Source of the DNA: JBQCEE01 sp051960575
GTDB taxonomy: Bacteria; Actinomycetota; Actinomycetes; Mycobacteriales; Jatrophihabitantaceae
Direction: 5' to 3'
DNA: 17,934 nucleotides
Assembly (NCBI RefSeq): GCF_051960575.1
Contig: NZ_JBQCEE010000175.1
Location: 1-17,934 of the forward strand
Part shown: in pieces, positions 1-7,263 of the stretch
Position numbering within the stretch: position 1 is the first letter of the stretch
Layout of the letters: every line of letters begins with the position of its first letter
Made by a program: the position numbers and the translations under genes
The notes under the pieces: model-generated
Told to the model about the DNA's origin: nothing
The model's database searches: none
The model's input: the letters and a program-made list of their open reading frames with translations, nothing else

Positions 1-756
1 ACGCTGATCATCGTCGACGAGGGCGCCTACGTGCACTACGTCGAGGGCTGCACCGCGCCGATCTACAGCTCCGACTCGCTGCACTCGGCGGTCGTCGAGA
101 TCGTGGTCAAGAAGAACGCCCGCTGCCGGTACACGACCATCCAGAACTGGTCGAACAACGTCTACAACCTGGTCACCAAGCGGGCCAAGGCCGAGGCCGG
201 CGCCACCATGGAGTGGATCGACGGCAACATCGGCTCGAAGGTCACCATGAAGTACCCGGCCGTGTGGCTGACCGGCGAGCACGCCAAGGGCGAGGTGCTC
301 TCGATCGCGTTCGCGGGCGAGGGCCAGCACCAGGACGCCGGCGCCAAGATGCTGCACCTCGCGCCGCACACGTCCTCGACGATCGTGTCGAAGTCGGTGG
401 CGCGCGGCGGCGGCCGCACGTCGTACCGCGGGCTGGTGCAGGTCAACAAGGGCGCGCACCACTCGGCGTCCACGGTGAAGTGCGACGCGCTGCTCGTCGA
501 CGACATCAGCCGCTCGGACACCTACCCCTACGTCGACGTCCGCGAGGACGACGTGTCGATGGGGCACGAGGCGACGGTGTCCAAGGTCAGCGAGGACCAG
601 CTGTTCTACCTGATGAGCCGCGGCCTGTCCGAGGACGAGGCGATGGCCATGGTGGTGCGCGGGTTCGTCGAGCCGATCGCCCGCGAACTGCCGATGGAGT
701 ACGCGCTCGAGCTCAACCGCCTGATCGAACTGCAGATGGAGGGCGCTGTCGGATGA
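1..756 (+). CDS. sufB: Fe-S cluster assembly protein SufB (3' part)
   Basis: SufB is the core scaffold subunit of the cytoplasmic SufBCD complex on which Fe-S clusters are built. The gene enters from the left edge in frame with base 1. Only the last 251 residues are present, against about 470 for the family, so a start codon must lie upstream. The C-terminal beta-helix and helical tail are clear. The family's cluster-assembly cysteine is at codon 481-483 (context VKCDALLVDD), and the conserved MGHEATVSK segment at about 559-585 carries the His-Glu pair. The tail LFYLMSRGLSEDEAMAMVV is typical. It overlaps sufD by ATGA, which indicates translational coupling. The identification is certain; only the N-terminal half is unseen. 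Confidence 0.97.
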   Translation, partial: TLIIVDEGAYVHYVEGCTAPIYSSDSLHSAVVEIVVKKNARCRYTTIQNWSNNVYNLVTKRAKAEAGATMEWIDGNIGSKVTMKYPAVWLTGEHAKGEVLSIAFAGEGQHQDAGAKMLHLAPHTSSTIVSKSVARGGGRTSYRGLVQVNKGAHHSASTVKCDALLVDDISRSDTYPYVDVREDDVSMGHEATVSKVSEDQLFYLMSRGLSEDEAMAMVVRGFVEPIARELPMEYALELNRLIELQMEGAVG

Positions 757-1898
757 CAGCCGTACTCAAGCCGACCGGTTCGCCGGCCGAACGCTTCACG
801 TCCACCAACCCGGACGACTTCGCCGTGCCCCGCGGGCGCGAGGAGGAGTGGCGGTTCACGCCCGTGCGGCTGATCCGCGACGTGCTCGAGCCCTACGAGC
901 ACGAGGGCACCGAGACGGTGACCGTCGACGCGCCCGAGGGCGTGCGGCACGAGCTCGTCGGCCGCGACCACCCCCTGTTCGGCTCGGTGGCGAGGCCCGC
1001 CGACCGCGTCGCCGCGCTCGCCTTCGCCGGTGCGCAGCAGGCGCTGCTCGTCGAGATCGACACAGAGGCCGCGCCCGAGCGTCCGGTGGTCATCGACGTG
1101 CACGGCAAGCCCGGGCGCAACTACGGCCACGTGATCGTGCACGCCGGGCGGTTCAGCCGGGCGACGGTGATCTTCGACCACACCGGCCAGACCACCGACA
1201 CCGCCAACGTCGAGTTCGTCGTCGACGACGGCGCGTCGCTGTCGGCCGTCTCGGTGCAGGACTGGGACGCCGGCACGATCCACATCAGCGCGCACAGTGC
1301 ACGCGTCGGCCGCGACGCGACCTTCCGGCACGTCTCGGTCGGCCTCGGCTCGGGCCTCGTGCGGCTCTCGCCGACGGTCACCTTCGCCGGCCCGGGTGGT
1401 CGCGCCGAGCTGCTCGGGGTCGCGCTGGCCGGCGACGACCACCACGTCGAGAGCCGGCTGTTCGTCGACCACGGCCAGCCGAACTGCAGCTCGAACGTGC
1501 TGTACAAGAACGCGCTGCTCGGTGATTCGGCCCGCACCGTGTGGATCGGCGACGTCCGCATCCGCCCGACGGCAACGGGCACCGACACCTACGAGATGAA
1601 CCGCAACCTGCTGCTCAGCGACGGTGCGCGCGCCGACTCGGTGCCGAACCTCGAGATCGAGACCGGCGACATCGCCGGTGCCGGCCACGCCAGCGCCACG
1701 GGACGCTTCGACGACCTGCAGCTGTTCTACCTGCAGGCGCGCGGCATCCCCGAGGACGAAGCCCGGCGCCTGGTCGTCCGCGGCTTCTTCGCCGACGTCG
1801 TCGAGCGCATCGGCCTGCCCGACCTGCAGCACCGCATCATGACCGCGATCGAGAGCCGGCTGGGCTTCACAGCCGTTGAGGAGACTGAAGATGTCTGA
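753..1898 (+). CDS. sufD: Fe-S cluster assembly protein SufD
   Basis: A 381-residue SufB paralogue that pairs with SufB and binds SufC in the SufBC2D scaffold. The start ATG at 753 overlaps the sufB stop. The N terminus (PRGREEEWRFTPV, about residues 26-38) is the usual SufD helical entry, followed by a beta-helix region. The C-terminal motif GAGHASATGRFDD keeps the functional histidine of SufD. The neighbouring cysteine found in E. coli SufD is not present, which as far as I recall is normal for actinobacterial SufD. The tail QLFYLQARGIPEDEARRLVV parallels that of SufB. The 3' end overlaps sufC by 8 bp. Confidence 0.95.
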   Translation: MTAVLKPTGSPAERFTSTNPDDFAVPRGREEEWRFTPVRLIRDVLEPYEHEGTETVTVDAPEGVRHELVGRDHPLFGSVARPADRVAALAFAGAQQALLVEIDTEAAPERPVVIDVHGKPGRNYGHVIVHAGRFSRATVIFDHTGQTTDTANVEFVVDDGASLSAVSVQDWDAGTIHISAHSARVGRDATFRHVSVGLGSGLVRLSPTVTFAGPGGRAELLGVALAGDDHHVESRLFVDHGQPNCSSNVLYKNALLGDSARTVWIGDVRIRPTATGTDTYEMNRNLLLSDGARADSVPNLEIETGDIAGAGHASATGRFDDLQLFYLQARGIPEDEARRLVVRGFFADVVERIGLPDLQHRIMTAIESRLGFTAVEETEDV

Positions 1899-2643
1899 GC
1901 TCGTCATCCGTGACCTGCAGGTCGCCGTCGAGGACACGCCGATCCTGAAGGGCGTCGACCTCACCGTCCGCTCGGGCGAGACCCACGCCATCATGGGCCC
2001 GAACGGCTCGGGCAAGTCGACGCTCGCGTACTCGATCGCCGGCCACCCGAAGTACACCGTCACCGGCGGCACCGTCACGCTCGACGGCGAGGACGTCCTC
2101 GCCATGACCGTCGACGAGCGCGCGCGGGCCGGGCTGTTCCTCGCGATGCAGTACCCCGTCGAGGTGCCGGGCGTCTCGGTGTCGAACTTCCTGCGCACGG
2201 CCGCGACGGCCGTCCGCGGCGAGGCCCCCAAGCTGCGCACGTGGGTCAAGGAGGTCAACGGCACCATGGCCGCCCTCGAGATGGACAAGGCCTTCGCCGA
2301 GCGCAACGTGAACGAGGGCTTCTCGGGCGGCGAGAAGAAGCGCCACGAGATCCTGCAGCTCGAGCTGCTCAAGCCGAAGATCGCGATCCTGGACGAGACC
2401 GACTCGGGTCTCGACGTCGACGCGCTGCGAGTCGTGTCGGCCGGCGTGAACCGCGTGCGCGAGCAGGGTGTCGGCACGCTGCTGATCACGCACTACACGC
2501 GCATCCTGCGCTACATCGAGCCCGAGTTCGTGCACGTCTTCTTCGACGGCAGGATCGTCGAGTCGGGCGGCAAGGACCTCGCCGACCAGCTCGAGGCCGA
2601 GGGCTACGCCCGCTTCGGCGTCAACGAGACGGCCTCGGCCTGA
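1891..2643 (+). CDS. sufC: Fe-S cluster assembly ATPase SufC
   Basis: A 250-residue ABC-type ATPase whose ATP-driven dimerisation reshapes SufB-SufD during cluster building. It is cytoplasmic and not a transporter. Walker A is GPNGSGKST at residues 36-44. The ABC signature occurs as FSGGEKKRHEILQ, and Walker B is IAILDETDSGLD, whose ETDSGLD is the SufC hallmark in place of the usual EPTSGLD. The H-loop is ITHYTRIL. The start ATG at 1891 lies before the sufD stop and follows a GAGGAG-type ribosome site at about 1879. Length is normal for the family. Confidence 0.97.
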   Translation: MSELVIRDLQVAVEDTPILKGVDLTVRSGETHAIMGPNGSGKSTLAYSIAGHPKYTVTGGTVTLDGEDVLAMTVDERARAGLFLAMQYPVEVPGVSVSNFLRTAATAVRGEAPKLRTWVKEVNGTMAALEMDKAFAERNVNEGFSGGEKKRHEILQLELLKPKIAILDETDSGLDVDALRVVSAGVNRVREQGVGTLLITHYTRILRYIEPEFVHVFFDGRIVESGGKDLADQLEAEGYARFGVNETASA

Positions 2644-2657
2644 CCGGAAGGTTCATC

Positions 2658-3914
2658 GTGAGCTACGACGTCGAGCGGATCCGGAAGGACTTCCCGATCC
2701 TGACGCGCGAGGTGCACGGGCGCCCGCTCGTGTACCTCGACAGCGCCAACACGTCCCAGAAGCCGCAGCAGGTGCTGGACGCGATTACCGAGTTCTACGA
2801 GCAGCACAACGCCAACGTCGCGCGGGCCGTGCACACCCTCGGCTCGGAGGCGACGACCGCGTTCGAGGCGGCGCGCGACAAGGTGGCGGCGTTCCTGCAC
2901 GCGCCGAACCGCGACGAGATCGTCTTCACGAAGAACTCGTCCGAGGCGCTCAACCTGGTGGCGTACTCGCTGTCGAACGCGACGACCTTCCCTGGCGCCG
3001 AGCGGTTCCGCATCGGCCCGGGTGACGAGATCGTCGTGACCGAGATGGAGCACCACAGCAACCTCGTGCCGTGGCAGCTGCTCGCGCAGCGCACCGGCGC
3101 GACGTTCAAGTGGATCCCGATCGACGACGACGGACGCCTGGTGCTCTCGTCCCTCGACGAGATCATCACCGAGCGGGCCAAGGTCGTCGCCTTCGTGCAC
3201 CAGAGCAACGCCCTCGGCACGATCAACCCGGTGCAGCAGATCGTCGCGCGGGCAAAGGCCGTCGGTGCACTCACCGTGCTCGACGCGTCGCAGTCGGTGC
3301 CCCATCTGCCGGTCGACGTGCAGGCGCTCGACGTCGACTTCCTCGCCTTCACCGGTCACAAGCTCTACGGCCCGACCGGCGTCGGCGTGCTCTGGGGGCG
3401 CTACGACCTGCTCGCCGCGATGCCGCCGTTCCTCGGCGGCGGCGAGATGATCGAGACCGTCGACATGAGCGGCACGACCTACGCCGCGCCGCCGCACCGC
3501 TTCGAGGCGGGCACGCCGATGATCGCCGAGGCGATCGGGCTCGGCGCCGCGATCGACTACGTCACGGGTGTCGGCCTCGACGCGATCGCCGCGCACGAGC
3601 ACGCGCTGGTCGAGTACGCGCTGCCGCGGCTGCAGGCCGTCGACGGGCTGCGCATCATCGGCCCGGCCGACGCCGTCGACCGCGGCTCGTCGATCGCCTT
3701 CACGCTCAAGGGCGTGCACCCGCACGACGTCGCGCAGCTGCTCGACGAGTACGGCGTCGCCGTGCGGGCGGGGCACCACTGCGCCCGCCCGGTGTGTGTG
3801 CGCTACGGCGTGCCGGCCACGACGCGCGTCTCGTTCGGCATGTACACGACCGAGGCGGAAATCGACGCGCTGGTGTCGGCGTTGCAGGCCGTGAAGGAGA
3901 TGTTCACATCATGA
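2658..3914 (+). CDS. sufS: Cysteine desulfurase SufS (group II)
   Basis: A 418-residue PLP-dependent enzyme that removes sulfur from L-cysteine, giving alanine and an enzyme persulfide for Fe-S assembly. A GTG start at 2658 is preceded by GGAAGG (2646-2651) with 6 nt spacing, 14 bp after the sufC stop. The PLP-binding lysine is K235 in FTGHKLYGPTGVG. The persulfide cysteine is C375 in RAGHHCARPVC, the short-loop context of group II enzymes that need a sulfur-transfer partner. The EMEHHSNLVPW segment is also typical. The 3' end overlaps sufU by ATGA, matching the SufS-SufU partnership. Confidence 0.97.
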   Translation: MSYDVERIRKDFPILTREVHGRPLVYLDSANTSQKPQQVLDAITEFYEQHNANVARAVHTLGSEATTAFEAARDKVAAFLHAPNRDEIVFTKNSSEALNLVAYSLSNATTFPGAERFRIGPGDEIVVTEMEHHSNLVPWQLLAQRTGATFKWIPIDDDGRLVLSSLDEIITERAKVVAFVHQSNALGTINPVQQIVARAKAVGALTVLDASQSVPHLPVDVQALDVDFLAFTGHKLYGPTGVGVLWGRYDLLAAMPPFLGGGEMIETVDMSGTTYAAPPHRFEAGTPMIAEAIGLGAAIDYVTGVGLDAIAAHEHALVEYALPRLQAVDGLRIIGPADAVDRGSSIAFTLKGVHPHDVAQLLDEYGVAVRAGHHCARPVCVRYGVPATTRVSFGMYTTEAEIDALVSALQAVKEMFTS

Positions 3915-4369
3915 CGCTGCCGCTCGAGTCGATGTACCAGCAGATCATCCTCGACCACTACAAGCACCCGCAGCACCGCGAGCTGCCCGAGGCGTTCGAC
4001 GCCGAGGTGCACCACGTCAACCCGACGTGCGGTGACGAGGTGACGCTGCGGGTGGCGGTCAAGGACGGCGCGATCGCCGACCTCGGCTGGGAGGGTGAGG
4101 GCTGCTCGATCAGCCAGGCCTCGACGTCGGTCATGAGCGGCCTGGTCGTCGGCAAGCCGGTCGACGAGGCGCTCGCGCTGCAGGCGAAGTTCCTCGCGCT
4201 CATGCAGTCGCAGGGCAAGGCCGAGCTCACCGACGCCGACGAGGACGAGTTGGACGACGCGATCGCGTTCGAGGGCGTCTCGAAGTACCCGGCGCGCGTG
4301 AAGTGCGCGCTGCTGGGCTGGATGGCCATGAAGAGCGCGGTCACCGAAGCAGCAGGGGAGCAGGCATGA
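3911..4369 (+). CDS. sufU: Sulfur-transfer protein SufU
   Basis: A 152-residue zinc-dependent sulfurtransferase that accepts persulfide sulfur from SufS and passes it to SufBCD. The zinc ligands expected for SufU are all present: C40 and D42 (NPTCGDEV), C65 (EGEGCSISQAS) and C132 (RVKCALLGW). The insert between residues 80 and 125 separates SufU from the IscU scaffold family. The N terminus LYQQIILDHYKHPQHR-like segment is characteristic. The gene sits in an ATGA overlap at both ends, between sufS and the DUF59 gene. Confidence 0.95.
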   Translation: MTLPLESMYQQIILDHYKHPQHRELPEAFDAEVHHVNPTCGDEVTLRVAVKDGAIADLGWEGEGCSISQASTSVMSGLVVGKPVDEALALQAKFLALMQSQGKAELTDADEDELDDAIAFEGVSKYPARVKCALLGWMAMKSAVTEAAGEQA

Positions 4370-4722
4370 CCGAGACGATCAGCAGCCCGAGCAAGGACGA
4401 CGTCGAGGAGGCCATGCGCGACGTGGTCGACCCCGAGCTCGGCATCAACGTGGTCGACCTCGGCCTGGTGTACGACGTGCAGATCGACGCGGGCGAGGAC
4501 GAGGGGGTCGCGTCCCTGGTCACGCTCGACATGACGCTCACGTCGGCCGCCTGCCCGCTCACCGACGTGATCGAGGACCAGGCCAACGCCGCCCTCACCG
4601 GCGGCGCGCGCCCGCTCGCGCGCGAGGTGAAGATCAACTGGGTGTGGCTGCCGCCGTGGGGCCCGGACAAGATCACCGACGACGGCCGCGAGCAGCTCCG
4701 CGCCCTCGGCTTCAACGTCTGA
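4366..4722 (+). CDS. sufT: DUF59/MIP18-family Fe-S maturation protein (SufT-like)
   Basis: A 118-residue protein of the MIP18 (DUF59) family, which supports maturation of Fe-S proteins. The family signature is clear: EAMRDVVDPELGINVVDLGL (about residues 15-34), a MTLTSAACPLTD segment with the conserved cysteine C63, and the C-terminal WLPPWGPDKITDDGR motif. The ATG at 4366 overlaps the sufU stop. Actinobacterial SUF operons usually end with this gene (Rv1466 in M. tuberculosis, from memory). The exact biochemical step is not established from sequence; carrier or trafficking factor is the usual view. Confidence 0.9.
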   Translation: MTETISSPSKDDVEEAMRDVVDPELGINVVDLGLVYDVQIDAGEDEGVASLVTLDMTLTSAACPLTDVIEDQANAALTGGARPLAREVKINWVWLPPWGPDKITDDGREQLRALGFNV

Positions 4723-4736
4723 CGCGACGCCCGAGT

Positions 4737-4806
4737 ACGACGCTTCCCCCCTCGCGCAGTCGATCTCCGGGTCCGGAGATGACCGCACGAGGGGGGAAGT
4801 CGTCGT
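4737..4806 (+). terminator. Long hairpin after the SUF operon
   Basis: A nearly perfect inverted repeat spans the gap between sufT and the convergent gene that ends at 4822. The outer arms (about 4737-4757 and 4785-4806) match apart from one bulge and a mismatch, and include CTTCCCCCCTCG against CGAGGGGGGAAG. The inner arms ATCTCCGG (4763-4770) and CCGGAGAT (4773-4780) are perfect. There is no clear T-tract on either side, so this would be an actinobacterial-type terminator acting on both convergent units. That function is inferred from structure and position. Confidence 0.65.
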
Positions 4807-4821
4807 TCGGTGCGGGTCGTC

Positions 4822-5658
4822 CTAGCTCAGGTGCACGATCTGCCACATGCCCATGAAGGCGTGCGGCATGCCGGAGTCGTCGTCCGGCCAGAAGCAGGCG
4901 ACGACGTACTCACCGGCCGGCAGGTCGAGGTGCATCGCCTCGCCGAAGTACGGCGAGATGACGCCCGAGTTCGTGCTGGCGCTCAGCGCCCACGACGGCT
5001 GCGCGTCGGACGGGTGCGAGAAGTAGCGCCGCACCTGGCGTGCCGTCGTGCCCGGCTTGACCTGCTGGAACACCCAGAAGTGCGGCTGGTCGCTCTGGTT
5101 GTAGAGGCGCACCCAGCCGTTCGCCGGCAGCCGCCCGGCGGCACCGAAGCCGTAGCTGTAGGCGGTGCTGGTGCCCGAGGTCCGCGGCGGACCGCCGGCA
5201 CGCCTCGCCCCGGCGACGGTCAGGAAGCGCACCGCGCCGCCGTCCTGGTCGAGCACGACGTAGCGGGCGGGGCCGAGGGTGGTCGAGAACCATCCGGCGC
5301 TCTTGTGCGCCTCGGCGCCGCCGCGGAAGGTGATGCGGCTGTCGACGCGGCGGATCGCGGCGGTGTCACCCGAGAACGACTTGCCGAGGTCCTGCTCGGC
5401 CTGCTGCAGCGAGTAGCCCGCGTGCAGGCGTCCGATCTGGATCGTGTGGTCCTTGCCGTCGGCCGACACGACCTTGAAGGTGTATGCGCCCGGACGGATC
5501 GTCCGGCCGCTGCTGAAGCCGATGTGGGTGTTGGACACGCGGATGGTGACCTGGTTGGCCGGCGTCGCCGCGCCGGCCGCCGACGCGTCGACCACCGCCG
5601 CGCCGCCGAGTGCCACGCCGGCAGCGACGACGCCGGCCAGCACTGCTCGTCTCGTCAT
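4822..5658 (-). CDS. Secreted two-domain cupredoxin-like protein
   Basis: A 278-residue exported protein of unassigned function. The ATG at 5658 is chosen because GGGAGG lies just upstream and a signal peptide follows directly (TRRAVLAGV, a hydrophobic stretch, then AGAATPA, cleavage near residue 31). The twin arginine suggests Tat export, though Sec is possible. Two halves share a layout: residues about 51-149 and 175-275 each run GR, a His-containing strand (H71, H193), a G-T/S-x-Q turn, and an L-x-PA-x-YVV strand near the end. The second half has H193, C255, H266 and M271 (CFWPDDDSGMPHAFMGM), a set that could bind copper as in cupredoxins. The first half lacks the Cys/His/Met cluster. Copper binding is inference from spacing. 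Confidence 0.75.
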   Translation of the reverse strand: MTRRAVLAGVVAAGVALGGAAVVDASAAGAATPANQVTIRVSNTHIGFSSGRTIRPGAYTFKVVSADGKDHTIQIGRLHAGYSLQQAEQDLGKSFSGDTAAIRRVDSRITFRGGAEAHKSAGWFSTTLGPARYVVLDQDGGAVRFLTVAGARRAGGPPRTSGTSTAYSYGFGAAGRLPANGWVRLYNQSDQPHFWVFQQVKPGTTARQVRRYFSHPSDAQPSWALSASTNSGVISPYFGEAMHLDLPAGEYVVACFWPDDDSGMPHAFMGMWQIVHLS

Positions 5659-5703
5659 GGATCCCTCCCTCGTCGCGCCGCCCCCTGCGTCGCGATCTTG
5701 CGC

Positions 5704-5733
5704 AACGTAGGGCGAAAGGGATCTTGCTGTCCA
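5704..5733 (-). promoter_or_regulatory. Candidate housekeeping promoter for the cupredoxin-like gene
   Basis: On the minus strand TGGACA (5733-5728) and TACGTT (5709-5704) are separated by 18 bp, close to the sigma-70/HrdB pattern. This would start transcription near 5697, giving a leader of about 40 nt before the ATG at 5658. It is supported by pattern only. Confidence 0.4.
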
Positions 5734-5739
5734 GGAGTT

Positions 5740-5758
5740 GATCGAGAATTTTTCGATC
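5740..5758. promoter_or_regulatory. AT-centred palindrome, possible operator or MFS-gene hairpin
   Basis: GATCGA (5740-5745) and TCGATC (5753-5758) form a 6 bp inverted repeat around an AT-rich centre, unusual in this GC-rich DNA. It lies 7 bp upstream of the candidate -35 of the cupredoxin-like gene and 10 bp beyond the MFS stop codon. It could be a regulator site or a weak terminator. Confidence 0.35.
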
Positions 5759-5767
5759 TTCCTTGAC

Positions 5768-7069
5768 TCAGCCGGCGGCTGCTGTCCGGTTCGGGACGAT
5801 TGCGGCGCAGAGCACGGCGCCGGCGGCGCAGAGCGCGGCGGCGAGGTAGAAGGCGAGGTCGTAGCTGCCCCGCAGGTCACGGATCCACCCGGCGCCGCCG
5901 GCAGCCACCGCCGCGCCGAGCTGGTGCGAGGCGAACACCCAGCCGAAGACCACCGGGGCGGACGCGCCGAAGTACTGCCGGCAGATCGCGACGGTGGGCG
6001 GCACGGTCGCCACCCAGTCGAGGCCGTAGAAGAGGATGAACAACCACGTGCTCGGCTCGGTGTGCGGGCCGAGCAGTGACGGCAGTGCGAGCAGGGACAG
6101 GCCGCGTCCGCTGTAGTAGACGACCAGCAGCACGCGCGGGTCGTAGCGGTCGGTGAGCCAGCCGGACGCGATCGTGCCGGCGATGTCGAAGACGCCGACG
6201 AGCGCGAGCAGGGACGCCGCCACCGTGACCGGCATGCCGTGGTCCTGGGCGGCCGGGATGAAGTGCGTGCCGATCAGCCCGTTCGTCGTCGCGCCGCAGA
6301 CGGCGAAGCTGCCGGCGAGCAGCCAGAACACCGGCGTGCGCAGGCCGAGACGAAGCCCGCGCAGCGCCGCCGCGGCGCTGCTGCCCGTGCGTGCGGCCGG
6401 CGGCGGGCCCGGCTCGGCCGCGGTGGCACCGTAGGCCTGCAGGCCGACGTCGTGCGGGTGGTCGCGCAGCAGCCCCAGCACGAGCGGCACGACGGCGAGC
6501 GCGGCGATCGACACGGTGAGCGACGCCGTGCGCCAGCCGTGGTGCGAGGTCAGCGTCGCGAGCAGGGGCAAGAAGATCAGCTGGCCGGTGGCCGTCGCGG
6601 CGGTGAGCACACCGCTCACCAGCCCGCGCCGGGCGACGAACCAGCGGGTCGAGACGGTGGCGACGAGCGCCATCGACATCGAGCCGGTGCCGACGCCGAC
6701 GAGCACGCCCCAGAGCAGCAGCAGCTGCCAGGCGTGGTGCATGAAGACGGTGAGGCCGCTGCCCGCGGCGACGAGCACGAGGGCGCAGCTGACGACGCGC
6801 CGGATGCCGAAGCGGTCCATCAACGCCGCGGCGAACGGCGACATGACGCCGAACAGCGTCATGTTGATCGACATTGCGGCGCCGATGAGCCCGTGCGACC
6901 AGCCGAACTCGCGGTGCAGCGGGTCGAGCAGCACGCTCGGCACCGACCGGAAGCCGGCCGCGCCGAGCATGGTCACGAAGGTGACCGCGGCGATCGTCCA
7001 GGCCAGGTGCGGCCCGCGCCGGCGCCGGGGCAGCGGCGGTGCGTCAGCAGCGCGGACGGTCTGGGTCAC
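5768..7069 (-). CDS. MFS transporter (OxlT/monocarboxylate-porter-like)
   Basis: A 433-residue major facilitator protein with about 12 hydrophobic segments in two blocks (residues about 22-198 and 240-420), joined by a cytoplasmic loop rich in Pro, Ala and Gly near 205-235. The loop after helix 2 (ALMDRFGIRRV) fits the family's G-x-x-x-D-R-x-G pattern, and a second copy, GWLTDRYDPRVLL, follows in the C-terminal half. The overall look (FGWSHGLIGAAMSINMTLFG) resembles OxlT-like and monocarboxylate-type porters, so an organic anion is plausible but the substrate is unknown. The start is the GTG at 7069; GGGAG lies about 9 nt upstream, a weak ribosome site. It is 109 bp upstream of the cupredoxin-like gene, on the same strand. 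Confidence 0.85.
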   Translation of the reverse strand: MTQTVRAADAPPLPRRRRGPHLAWTIAAVTFVTMLGAAGFRSVPSVLLDPLHREFGWSHGLIGAAMSINMTLFGVMSPFAAALMDRFGIRRVVSCALVLVAAGSGLTVFMHHAWQLLLLWGVLVGVGTGSMSMALVATVSTRWFVARRGLVSGVLTAATATGQLIFLPLLATLTSHHGWRTASLTVSIAALAVVPLVLGLLRDHPHDVGLQAYGATAAEPGPPPAARTGSSAAAALRGLRLGLRTPVFWLLAGSFAVCGATTNGLIGTHFIPAAQDHGMPVTVAASLLALVGVFDIAGTIASGWLTDRYDPRVLLVVYYSGRGLSLLALPSLLGPHTEPSTWLFILFYGLDWVATVPPTVAICRQYFGASAPVVFGWVFASHQLGAAVAAGGAGWIRDLRGSYDLAFYLAAALCAAGAVLCAAIVPNRTAAAG

Positions 7070-7107
7070 CGCACCAGTCTCCCGGCCCGCCCCGGCCCCC
7101 GTCGATC

Positions 7108-7174
7108 AGGTTTGCGCCGCGTCCAGTCGGTTTCCTGCCGCGCACCCGACAGGTGGGGGCGCAAACAGCCGGTG
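7108..7174. repeat. Stem-loop repeat, copy 1
   Basis: A 67 bp unit with perfect outer arms GTTTGCGCC (7110-7118) and GGCGCAAAC (7158-7166). An inner stem pairs CCAGTCGG with CCGACAGG at 7 of 8 positions around a loop starting TTTCCTGCCGC. Copy 2 starts 74 bp later with 60 of 67 identical bases. The copy lies 38 bp upstream of the MFS start codon, so it may affect that gene's promoter. Confidence 0.85.
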
Positions 7175-7181
7175 TCGGTCG

Positions 7182-7248
7182 AGGTTTGCGCCGCCTACTG
7201 GCGGTTTCCTGCCGCTCAGCCGACAGGTGGGGGCGCAAACAGTCGGTG
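7182..7248. repeat. Stem-loop repeat, copy 2
   Basis: The second 67 bp unit, with the same outer arms (7184-7192 and 7232-7240) and the same conserved loop core. All seven differences from copy 1 fall outside the outer arms. It ends 15 bp before the stop codon of the zinc peptidase gene (7264), where it could also act as a transcript 3' end. Confidence 0.85.
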
Positions 7249-7263
7249 CGGGGTGGCGGCGCG

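Noticed and set aside
606..2489. A long minus-strand frame across sufB/sufD/sufC
   Set aside because: It is fully antisense to three certain SUF genes, with no ribosome site and no family motif.
5659..5880. Extension of the cupredoxin-like gene to 5880
   Set aside because: It would overlap the MFS gene and bury the signal peptide. A good ribosome site and signal peptide start at 5658.
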